The notes under the pieces: model-generated | Database searches by the model: none | What the model saw: only the letters and a program-made list of their open reading frames with translations | Told to the model about the DNA's origin: nothing | Shown: positions 23,501 through 35,500 of the stretch, piece after piece | How the letters are laid out: every line of letters begins with the position of its first letter | How positions within the stretch are numbered: position 1 is the first letter of the stretch | Origin: Nymphaea colorata | Taxonomy: Eukaryota; Streptophyta; Magnoliopsida; Nymphaeales; Nymphaeaceae | Length of the DNA stretch: 64,000 nt | NCBI RefSeq assembly: GCF_008831285.2 | Contig: NC_045149.1 | Coordinates: 9,138,417 to 9,202,416 of the forward strand | Direction: 5' to 3' | Program-made: the position numbers and the translations under genes

Positions 23501-26500
23501 CATCCTCTTCTACTATGAATATTGATCATATTGAGGTTGGGGTTGCTAGAACTGAAAACATACCTGTTCAGGTTACCACTATTCGTCTGACCAAGGAAAA
23601 TTACCTCCAATGGTCCATTGCTAGCACTATGGGGATTGTTGGTCAGGGCAGGATTGCGTATGTTAATGGGAGGAAGGTTGAACCTGTTGAGACTAGTGCT
23701 GCCTGGGACACTTGGTTTCTTGAGGACAACCAAGTTAAAACTTGGATTGTCAATTCTGTATCTTCTGATATTCAACCCCTTATCCTTCGTAAGAGGATTG
23801 CGAGAGATATGTGGGTTATTTTAGAACAGATGTATGGCCAAAAGAAGACTGTTCGAGTGTATCAACTGATGAAAGATGTCTATGCTCTACGACAAGGAGA
23901 TCTCTCTGTGGCAGACTTTTATACAGCCTTAAAATCCAAGTGGGAAGAACTTGACTACTACTCTGATGATACTTGGAATTGTCTCCAAGACCAGCTACGT
24001 CATGTAGCCAAAGAATGGGAGAATAGGGTATTCTTATTCTTAGCTAGACTGAACGATGACTTTAAAGGAGTAAGGAGTCAAATTTTTAATTCAGAAGAAG
24101 GGTTGAGTATTGAATATGTCTACTCCCGTGTAGAGGCTGAAGAGCAAAGACGCCTTGTTATTACTGGGAAAAAAGGGGATCACATCTCGTATAATGAGAG
24201 GTCTGCCCTTGTTAGCCGTGGCCCTGTAGGAGCTGCCCGACCTTCTCGCAAGTGCACTGAGTGCAAGAAGACTGGTCATACTGTGGATTTTTGTTGGGAC
24301 CTCCATCCAGACAAGAAGAATAGTCGAAGGAGACCTTCTAGTGGGAAGGAATCTATCTCTGAAGCTGCCAACTCTAGTGGAGGAAAAGCCTCTATCTCTG
24401 TTGAACATATTGTGAGCTCCGTGCTTATCTAAGTCGGATTGATGTTGGTCAGGCCAAAGTATCAGATGATGTGAAGGTTAACCATGCTTTGGCCATTTCT
24501 GGCGAAAAAGATAATCCTTGTATTGGAGAATGGATTGTTGACAGTGGTGCCACCCATCACATGACTGGCAATCCTAAGCTCTTTCACGAGTATAAGCTAT
24601 CATCTGGAAAGGAACGTGTCTCTCTTACTGATGGTTCATTTACCACTGTGGCATGAAAAAAGAGTATTTCTTTGTTAAACAAATTTTTAGTGCATGGTGC
24701 CTTACATGTTCCTCACCTTCCCTTGAATCTTTTGTCTGTCAGCAAGATTACAAAGGAGTTGAATTGTGAACTCATATTCTGTGCAAATTGTTATGTTTTG
24801 CAGGACTTGGAGACTGGGAAGAGGATTGGGATTGGTTTAGTGTCTGAAGTTTTATATCGTCTTCCGATTCGTGTGGCCAGAGCTTTTATGATAGCAGTTA
24901 GCAGGACAGAGAAGAAGAGAAAAGATTGTCTTCAGTTACTTTGTATTGGCATGAACGCATTGGGCATCTCCCTTTTGGGGTTTTGAAACAGTTATTTCTT
25001 GATTTATGTTCTAGTTTGGACATATCTATGTTATCTTGTGATGTATGTCAGTTTGCTAAACATGTTAGGGTTTCATACCCTGTTTCCAACGGTCGTGCTA
25101 ATGAAGTTTTTTTCCTTAATTCATTCTGATGTGTGGGCCTTCGGGAATTCATATTTGTTGTGGTTTTCAATATTTTATAACATTTATAGATGATTACTCA
25201 AGGAGTACCTTTGTTTACCTGTTGAAAGACCGTAGTGAAGTGTCTATGTTATAGAAACCTTCATTCTTCTTGTGGAGTCCCAATATGGTGGTTTTGTTAA
25301 GACCTTTCAGTCTGATAATGCTCGTGAGTATGTATGTCAAGCTGTTGAGGATTTCCTTCAAAAAATGGGGATTGTTCATGAGATATCTTGTACCTATACC
25401 CCTCCTCAAAATGGGGTTGCTGAGAGGAAAAATAGTCAGCCGCTTAATGTCACCAGGGCCATCTTGTTTCAAAGGAATCTTCCAAAACATTATTGGGGAG
25501 ATGTTGTTCTCACTAGTACATATTTGATTAATTGTATGTCTAGTCGTGTGCTAAATGGGCGGACACCCTACTCTATGCTTCCAGGGGATCGTCAACCCTT
25601 TCACCTCCCTCCTCGTGTCTTTGGATGTGTTTGCTTTATTCATGATCACGGTCCTAATGTTAAAAAACTTGATCCAAGGCCGATTAAGAGAATATTTGTT
25701 GGGTATCCTTCTACTCAAAAAGGGTATAAGTGTCTTGATCTTACCACTAGTCGTGTTTACGTTACCAAGGATGTCACTTTCTTAGAACATGTCTCATATT
25801 TTGGTGAGAATCCTCTTCAAGGGGAGAAGTCTATGTCAGGGAAATAGTATTCTTCGAGTCAGGAAATTCAATTTACAGATTTTTTGGGGTAGAAGCGGGA
25901 GGAGAGTCCTCCGGCTGTAGATGTGTTTGAACATAAGAGGAATGAAGCGTGTTCCACTGGAACGGAAGAGGAACGCAATCGCTTGTTTGGGTAGGTGTAC
26001 TCTAGGTGAGGAGTTCGTACAGATGAGGTGACTGATGGTGAGAATTCTGCTCCTAATCCCAATGCCACTTCTTCCTTGGATGACCCAAGTCGTGCTCAGG
26101 AGAAACCGGTTGAAAAAGATATTCAAACATGTAGAAACACGAACCACAAAGAGAGAGAGTGGAGAACGAACACACAATCTACGTGGAAAACCTCAGAAAG
26201 AGGTGAAAAACCACGGGGAGGCTCTGACCTAGGGGCACACCGCAACCCTAGGAGAGAGAAAATTATATTTCACTTAATTCAACACTAAACACAAGTGACA
26301 ATATAAAGAGGGAGAGAGGAGAAGCCGCCTAGGGTACCGAGCCCGCCTCGGTACCCGCGCCCCATAGAACCGGGTCCAGGAATGGATCCGGTTCCCACAG
26401 CAACATAATCTAACACTCCCCTCAAGCTTGGCATACATGTCAAACATGCCAAGCTTGCTAACATTCTTTTCGAATGAAGAAGTACAAAGCCCTTTAGTTA

Positions 26501-29500
26501 GGACGTCTGCAACTTGATCTTCAGACTTCATATATGGCAGAATCAGCTCCTTTGAGTCAATGCGTTCCCGGATAAAATGACGGTCAATCTCCACATGTTT
26601 GGTCCTGTCATGTAGAACTGGATTATTGGCAAGATTAATCGCAGACTTGTTGTCACAGTACATCTTCATTTTATCTCCCAGTTCCACACCAATATCAGTC
26701 AAAAGAATCTTCAGCCACAGCATCTCTGTAACCCCCATTGCAACAGCCCTGTACTCAGCCTCAGCACTAGACCTCGAACATACTTCTTGCCTCTTACTTC
26801 TCCAAACAACTAGGTTACCTCCAAGAAAGATACAATACCCTGTAGTAGACCTCCTTGTGTCAGTGCAACCTGCCCAATCTGCATCTGAGTAGCCCTCAAT
26901 AGTAAGTTTGTCTTGTCGAGCATACAACAGTCCTTTTCCTGGGTCATTCTTTAGATATCCCAACACTCTTTCTGCACTCTTCCAGTGACAATCCGTGGGA
27001 GCATGCATAAATTGACTTAGCACATTTACCGCATACGTGATATCAGGGCGAGTTAGAGTAAGATAGATAAGCTTACCTACTAGCCTCTGATATCGCCCTT
27101 TTCCTTCCTCATCCAGAATAGTGCCCGTCTTGATACTTATCTTAGTTCCCGACTCTATAGGAGTAAGATAGGGCCTACAACCAAGTTTGCCTGTCTCCTT
27201 TAGTAAGTCAAGAGTGTACTTCCTTTGATTCATAACCAGCCCTGTCTCTGATCGAGCAATCTCTATCCCCAGAAAGTATCTCAGCTTACCCAGATCCTTG
27301 AGGTCGAATTCTTTAGCTAATCTCTCCTTCATCTTTCTGTTTTCTTCTTCGTCACTGCCAGTGACAATCATATCATCAACGTAGACAAGGAAAAGACTCA
27401 CCAGACCACCTCTCTGCTTTATGAATAGGGTATGATCTCCATTTCCTTGCTTGTACCCAGTAGACTTCATAACGATCCTTAGTCTCTCAAACCAAGCTCT
27501 AGGCGACTGCTTCAAGCCATACAAAGCTTTCTTGAGGTGACAACATTTTCCCTCTTGAACATACCCGGGAGGCATGCTCATATAGACTTCTTCCTCCAGA
27601 TGGCCGTTCAAGAACGCATTTTTAACATCAAGCTGGTCCATGCGCCACTTCCTGTGCACAGCAAGAGCAAGAATAACCCTCACGGTCTTCAACTTTGCAA
27701 CAGGGGCAAAGGTCTCAAGATAGTCGATCCCATACTTCTGGCTGAACCCCTTTGCAACCAAACGAGCTTTATATCGATCTACAGTGCCATCAGGTTTGTA
27801 CTTCACGTTGTAAACCCACTTAGAGCCAACTAAGTGTGTCCCTTTAGGGATATCAACAACTTCCCATGTTTTGTTCTTAGCTAACGCACCCATCTCCTCT
27901 GTCATAGCATGTAACCACTTGGGATCATCCTTAGCATCATCCACCGACCTGGGAATAACAACTTTGGATAAGGTTGTGATAAAACATTTGTAATTTGTAC
28001 TGAGCTTAGCATAAGAAACAAATCTCTGAATAGGGTGAGAAGTACATGACCTGGTGCCTTTGCGCACAGCAATGGGGAGCTCTTCATTCGATGGACTTGG
28101 GTCATCCGGGGAGATCACAGGATTGGGATTGGTTCTATCCTCATCACCAACATCTTCCACTGTAGCTTTTTCCTTTCTGACATAAACCTGGCCAAACAAG
28201 TGATCCCGGGCAACAATGGGCTGAGCATCCACCGTGACCCCTTCCATATGGCTGCCCTTCTCATTACTGACCGTGACCGTGTCAATCACACTGGGACTAA
28301 CCTTGTAATCCAAAAACTCCATAAACTGAATTAGCTGATTAGAGGAATACTCTTCCCCTTTGTTCCCAAGACACTCCCCCTGAAGAGGATTCACCGAAAA
28401 ATATGACTCATGTTCATGAAATGTGACATCCCTCGAAACATACACTTTGGAAGTAGTAGGATCCACACATTTATACCCCTTCTGAGTGGAAGAGTACCCC
28501 AAGAAAACTCCTTTAATAGACCGGGGATCAAGTTTTTTGAGAGTAGGGCTATGATTATGCACAAAACACCTGCACCCAAAGACACGAGGGGTAAGAGGCC
28601 ACGGATTCTGAGTGGGCCACAGGGTAGAATAAGGAGACTGACCATCCAACACCCTAGTAGGCATACGGTTAATGAGATGTGCACTAGTGAGAAGTGCATC
28701 ACCCCAATACCGCTTCGGGACATGACGTTGGAACATAATGGCCCGGGTAACATTCAATAGATGACGATTTTTACGTTCAGCTATACCATTTTGAGGAGGG
28801 GTATAACTACAAGAGGTTTCATGAACAATACCCTTGCCTTTCAAGAATTCATCAAGGGATTGGGAGACATATTCCCTAGCATTATCCGTACGGAAAGCTT
28901 GAACAGTAGTATGGAATTGAGTCTCAACAAAGGCAACAAAGTTTTTCACAACGGCTGGAACCTCACTACGTTCTCGCAACAAGTACACGAACGTACATCT
29001 AGAGTAATCATCAATAAGCGTCAAAAAATAGTGACAACCACCACACGTGGGTACTCCAGAAGGACCCCAAACATCGGAATGAACTAAGGCAAACGGATGA
29101 GTGGTTTTATTCAAAGAAATAGGGTACGAAGCCCTGACATGTTTAGCCAATTGACACACTTCACAAGCGAAGGAGTCAATTGAGACAGAAGCAAACAAAT
29201 GAGGAAATAACTTCTTTATTAACTGGAAGGGTAGATGTCCAAGACGCTCGTGCCATCGCAGAACAGTAGATCTATCGTTCACACCAGACAAGTGACCACT
29301 CGTGGCAGAAATCAATGCTGAAGCAACTTGTACCGGCAGCCTGTAGAGCCCATCAGTAACCGAACCAATCCCAATCTTCTTCCCCGTCACCAAGTCCTGC
29401 AGGGAACAATGATCAGCAGAGAAAATCAGATTACAGTTTAATTCTTTAGTAATACTGCTGACAGAGAGTAAGTTCACAGGAATATTTGGAACATGCAGGG

Positions 29501-32500
29501 CATTGTGGAGACGGTATTTGTTCAACAGGGACAAGCTCCCTTTCCCAGCCACAGAGATAGAAGACCCATCTGCCATAGACACGCGTTGCTTGCCAGAGGA
29601 AAGTTGATATTCTTGAAAGAGTTTAGAGTCCCCTGTCATGTGGTGAGTGGCTCCACTATCAACAATCCAATCACCAAGAGAAGGGTTACCTTGATCAGTC
29701 GAGGCAACGAGAGCTTGGGCTAGCTGAGCCCCTTCAGACGTGGAGGACTCCTCAGGGGTAGTAGATAGACGGCTGATGTACGCCTGTAGCTCCTTGAGTT
29801 GAGCAGGGGACAACTTGGACTTTGCACCACTAGAAGAATTGCTCTGACTGGCGTCAGACACAGAAGGGCTACGCTTGCCAAAGGGGGGACGACCTCTGAC
29901 CAGTCTCTTCTCGGGATGAAGATCCCAACAGAAATCCACCGAATGCCCCAACTTGTGGCAATGAGTGCAATGTCGGGCAGGACGCTGCCCAGTCCCTGAG
30001 GCACGGCTGACAAAGGCAGAAGGGCCATGACCGGTGTCAAGATGCATCACCTGGCGACGTTGTTCTTCAGACTCAACACGAGCATATACTTCCTCTATCC
30101 CCGGAATCTCATCACCATTAAGAATCTGGCTACGAATAGACTCAAATTCATCCCGCAGGCCTCCCAGAAACAGAAACGTACGGTCCATCCATTCCTTTTC
30201 CCAGTAGAGGGAATGATCTGAACCGCATGTCCACTCATCAGTCACATGATAATCTAACTCCTCCCACTTGGTCTTCAGGGCAGCATAGAAGGCAGCAACA
30301 GACAAATCACCCTGTGTCAGAGAGTAAATACTGCGTTTAATCTGATAGGTGCGCAAATGTCTCTTCTTGCGACCATACATCTTTGCAAGCACAGTCCACA
30401 TATCAAAAGAGGTCGGCTTCCGCAGAATGAGGGGCTGAATATCGGATGACACGGAGCTGATAATCCACACCTTCACTTGGCTGTCCTCCAACGCCCACGT
30501 CGCCCATTGAGGATCAGATTTGATGGGCGCAGGTTTGTCGCCAGTGATGTAAGAGAGACGCCCACGGCTAGTAATCCCAATCTCGAGAGCGGCAGACCAA
30601 GATAGGTAATTGTCCTTGGTCAGACGGATGGAGGTGACCTGGATCGGCACGTTCTCAGTCTTGGAGGCGCTGCCCGTGTCCAGAACGGCATCTTTTTGAG
30701 TCCCCATCGCTTCTGCCATCACAAACAAGCACACAGCAACAAGAGGCACAGCAGCGGGAATGAGGCAACGGCGACGGGAAGGAGGCAGCGGCGACGGCGG
30801 CGGGAATGAGGCAGCGGCAACGGGAAGCAGGCGACGGCGCAACACAGAGGCCACCCACGGTGGCAGGAACAAAGAACGGGGCGAACGGAGGACCGCGGAG
30901 GCGTAACAGAGGACGGCGGCGGCGGAACAGAGGACGGCGGCGGCAGAGCAGGGCGACGTCACAAGGGCAGCAGCGACGCCGGAACAGAGGACGGCGGCGG
31001 CGGAACAAAGGACAGCGGCGGCAGAGCAGGGCGACGTCACACGGGCAGCAGCGGCGGCGCCGGAACTTCAACGGCGTCGGGCGACGAAAAAACTTGACGA
31101 TCCTCGGAAAAAACGCTTCTCCAACTCCGCTGGCTCTGATACCATGTAGAAACACGAACCACAAAGAGAGAGAGTGGAGAACGAACACACAATCTACGTG
31201 GAAAACCTCAGAAAGAGGTGAAAAACCACGGGGAGGCTCTGACCTAGGGGCACACCGCAACCCTAGGAGAGAGAAAATTATATTTCACTTAATTCAACAC
31301 TAAACACAAGTGACAATATAAAGAGGGAGAGAGGAGAAGCCGCCTAGGGTACCGAGCCCGCCTCGGTACCCGCGCCCCATAGAACCGGGTCCAGGAATGG
31401 ATCCGGTTCCCACAGCAACATAATCTAACAAAACAGAAACTGAAAATGAAGAGCTTCCCATTGCCCTGAGGAACGGTGTCATGTCATGTACTCAACACCC
31501 TATTGGTAGCTTTGTATCATATTCTAGACTGAGCAAAGATTACAAATGTTTTGTATCATCTCTTTCTTTGGTTGTGATTCCCAGGACTGTTACAGAGGCT
31601 CATAGTGATCCCAAGTGGACTCATGTTATGCAAGAAGAGATGGAAGCCTTGAGCAAAAACCCAGACATGGGAAGTGGTAGAGATCCCTGAAGCGGCTCAT
31701 TTGGTTGGATCCAAGTGGGTCTACACCATTAAGTACACACCATATGGGAATGTTGAGAGGTACAAAGCTTGCCTGGTTGCCAAGGGGTTTAGTCAGAAGT
31801 ATGAGATTGACTGCTTTGAGATTTTCGCTCCCGTTGCTAAGATGAAGACTGTTAGAGTTATCATTTCTCTAGTAGTGTTGAAGGAGTGGAAGATGTACCA
31901 ACTTGACGTTAAGAATGCTTTTCTCAACAGAGACAGAAGAAGTGTATATATATATGCCCCCAGGATATGAGAAACAGGGAAAATACTGCAAACTGAAGAA
32001 AGCGTTATATGGGCTCAAGCAAGTCTCCCCGAACATGGTTTGAACGTCTTAGATTTGTGATGAGACAACATGGCTATAGTCAAGGAAACAAAGATCATAG
32101 GTACGACCCTTGTGCTGAATCAAAGGAAGTATACCTTCGATTTACTGAAGGAGACAGGAAAACTTGGGTGTAGGTCGACTTATACTCCTCTGAATGCTGG
32201 ACATAAAACTCAGCATTAAGGATGAAGAACCTCTTTGTGAAGAGGCTAAGGGGAGGTATCAACGTCTGGTTGGAAGATTGATCTACCTCACTCTGACTAG
32301 ACTTGATATCACCTTTGTTGTTAATGTGATGAGTCAGTTCATGTATGTACCTACGGATGCGGCTGTCGACAGAATCTTGTGCTACTTGAAGAGGAATCCT
32401 GACAATGAGCTTCTATATGTGAAACAAGGGCCTATTGGGATTGAAGAGTATTCTGATGCAGACTGGGCAGGTTGTGTTGATACTAGAAGATTTACTTCAA

Positions 32501-35500
32501 GGTACTGTGTCTACTTTGAGAGAAATCTTGTTGTTTGGAGGAGCAAGAGACAAGATGTTTGTTCCCGCTCAAGTGCAGAGGCTTAATATAGGGTTGTTGC
32601 TATGGGAGTGTCAGAATTACTATGGCTGAAAGTATTGTTGACTGATATTGGGATAGAGACTGAAGGACCTATGAAGATGTACTGTGATAACAAGTCCGCA
32701 ATCAATCTGGCCAACAACCCTGTGTTACATGACCGAACAAAACATGTCGAGATTGACCGCCACTTCATCCGGGAGAGGATTGATGTCAGAGAGTTGATTC
32801 TACCATATATGAAGTCTGAAGACCAAACTGCTGATGTTCTGACTAAAACCTTACCTTTGACTCAGTTTGAGAGAAATGTATCCAAGTTTAACATGTTTGA
32901 TATGTATGCCCAACTTGAGGGGGAGTGTTGACATATATTGTATTTGGATCACCTATTAGGGTCTGGATCTGGACCCGATCCAGTGTGTTACTATTATGAC
33001 CCTTCTTAACCTGTGTAAACCCTAATTTTTTGATGTGTGAATGAAAATCTAAGAGAGTGTTTGGTTGCTAGTGGGCACCAGTCCTCCTCACCCGTAGTTT
33101 TTTCCCTCTTGTTGAGGGGTTTTTCACGTTACATCTGTGTTAGTTCATTGTTCTCTCGCTTTTACTGTTTCTACACCGGTCATCATCGGTAGTGGATCAT
33201 TGTCTCTGTCACTAACGATCGTTATCACATCAACTTGCCTAAGGAATGTTAAACGGGGAGAGACAGTTAGAAAACACTAAAGGTGTCGACAGATAGATGA
33301 AGACGTCAAGCGGTCGGAGTTCAAAATGTTTAGTTTTAACATTTTGGTCTGGGTTTGACCTAGACCCAATCTACAATGCACCCAGTTTCCCTAGCCTACC
33401 ATGTCAAAAAAAAAAGTATTGACATGGGTATGCCGAGGCGACTCACATACCCATGTTACTCAGGTTAATGGTTATTGCCTACTTCTGAAATGCAGCCTAA
33501 CATTGATGCAAGAAGTCATAATTCAAGAACCAGTCCCCCATGTTTCCTATGGAATAAACGAGGGGCATATGAAGGCAAATGCAGCACAGAGGAAATTTGA
33601 GAAAAGGGAGTAATTGTCAAATAGAAAACAGCAAGATATGTCATGGACTGGTGGAGATGTGAAAAACTGCTCTACTTGATGTACTATCAGGACTAAACTT
33701 GAAATAAAATTATTAAGAGGTGCAGTATGTTGACTCTGGGGCAGTGACTCATATGACAGGCCACTGCAGGATAATTCTCCAATTTAATTCATTCTTTCAG
33801 TAAAACATTATTGTAGTTGGAGACAGATCTTATCAGCTTCACATGGGAAATGTCTTTATTCCTCAATGATATTCTTTTATTTGTTTGTCGAATGTCATTC
33901 ACGCTCCTAATAACAAGAAAAATGTTGTTTTAGTTTCCAAACTTTTGGATGATACAAATGCTTCTGTGAAATTCAATCTCTTTTGTGTCCCTCAAGGACT
34001 TATGGACGAAAGAGGCATTCAATAAAGGGGAGATAGAAGAATATGTACATTTTCTAAGGGGATCCTTCTTCCTATGTTCAAGATTACTTTGTCTTGAAGT
34101 CATCATTCATGCTTCATGATTGCATTGTTTTGGAGCCTATGTCTGTCTGATCAGCCATCATCCTCAGAATGTGTGCTTAGTTTAACAAAAGTATTTATAT
34201 TATGTAAAAGCACACTTGTTTATCTATTTAATTTTTAAATTGAAAAACAAAAGAGAGAGAATGAGGGAGGCCTCCCCCTGTCGGACCCACACAAACCGGG
34301 AGTGTTCACATTTCTCTAATAGCTGTTTCTTCTAGTGAAGTAATACGGCTAGCAGCCACACCATATTCAATTAATATGCTTATGCTACATTTACAGGCAA
34401 GATCTTGCCAATATTGTAAGGCGAAGGGGGTACAAGTTGATAGGTGAACTCCTCAGAGGTTCAGCAAACACTGATAGCAAGACAGGCACAAGCACTACGG
34501 CTGAAATTAATTTCATTAATCAGCTTGATCAGCAAAATTCAGGTACCTATCTTTCGCTTTTTGGGACTTAGTGCTTTTAAGGCTTAAACTAAAAGTTTAT
34601 GAAATTGTAGAAGGTCAGGATGACAGGAGTTCTCCATCAGAAGGTGATCATTTCTCTCATCTCCATGGTTCTAATGATGTATTTCATAGTATTGATGACA
34701 TCCACAAACAAGAAGAATCTCCTCATCCCATATCATTGCATGAAAAGGCAGCGAGGTTTGTTATGACCGGAGAGCTGGAATCAGCTGAAGGTGAATATTA
34801 ATTAAAGTTTGTAGTTTGTTGCATTCGACAAATCACACCATCTATTCATGTAATTATATGGACATGATAGTTTAGTGCTGTATCACTGAATAACCGAGTT
34901 TTAAATTCCTGTTAGTTTTGACATAACACTAGCACAAGGACAAAAGTGATAGCACTTGTGACCTTTAGTATTACCGAAACTTTGAAGAACTCTATTTCTT
35001 GCAAAGTATGTATTCTTTAGAGCTGACCTATTGCTTTAATGAAAATACCACTGGCTCTGCTTTTAATTAATGTGCACATCACATGGGTATGTATTGTGTA
35101 TTTTAACAGCTTCTGATGTGTATTAACAGGCTTAAAGAATTTCACAGACCAGACAAACCTTGAAATGGTGTTACTGGTTCAGAGATTGGGTCATCTTGAG
35201 ACTTGAGAGCGTATACTAGGCGGATAGAATTGGTTCGATGCGAGGAATGCTATATGTTTTATGGTGGAAGTTGTTTTTATTTGTTTACCCATGAAATTAC
35301 CTACTTTGACAGAAGGAGACCAGGTTACCACCAGATGGCCTCGTATTTATGTTTCTTTTTATGCTGCCTACCCCCCTCTGAGCTAGTAACTAAAACCAAA
35401 AAGTGGTCTTGCTATTCCTCCTTTTATCTTAAGATGATAGGGAGGTGGTAGGGTTGCAACAAGCATTACACCAACTCAATTGGTTTGCTTCAGTTGTTTT

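Larger units (their letters stand above)
26125..31435 (-). mobile_element. Full-length Ty1/Copia retrotransposon E3 (minus strand)
   Basis: It is flanked by target duplication AAACA (26125-26129 and 31431-31435). The two 286-bp LTRs are identical by eye. PBS, polypurine tract and an uninterrupted polyprotein frame are all present. It sits in the linker between integrase and RT of E2, in the opposite orientation. Removing it plus one duplication restores E2 continuity (GATATTCAAACA joins GAAACTGAAAATGA, as in E5). All visible hallmarks fit a recently inserted, potentially autonomous element; its activity is not shown by sequence. Confidence 0.95.
22649..33180 (+). mobile_element. Ty1/Copia retrotransposon E2 (+ strand), hosting E3
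   Basis: Target duplication CCGGT is present at 22649-22653 and 33176-33180. LTRs start TGTTGACA and end TTTCTACA. The element is split at 26125-26129 by E3. Without E3 its interior is about 4.75 kb, normal for Copia. The polyprotein is broken by stops and frameshifts in protease, integrase and RT. Its LTRs resemble those of E5, so the two belong to one family. Confidence 0.93.
19552..34396 (+). other. PTST-like intron 2 (14.8 kb, nested retrotransposons)
   Basis: It is bounded by GGAAG|GTCATT and TTTACAG|GCAAG. The two exons join to complete [10 protein letters not shown], which splits a highly conserved motif across the intron. It contains an old Copia relic, Copia E2 and, inside E2, Copia E3. 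The stretches 19552-20300 and 34111-34396 hold no recognised element. Confidence 0.88.

Noticed and set aside
26599-30221. Plus-strand frames inside E3
   Set aside because: They are antisense shadows of the intact minus-strand polyprotein.
30655-31303. Long open frames on both strands in the GC-rich E3 leader (201 codons minus, 165 codons plus)
   Set aside because: They are low-complexity Arg/Pro/Ala translations of the 77-bp tandem repeat and of the LTR. No domain is seen and they overlap the real polyprotein frame.
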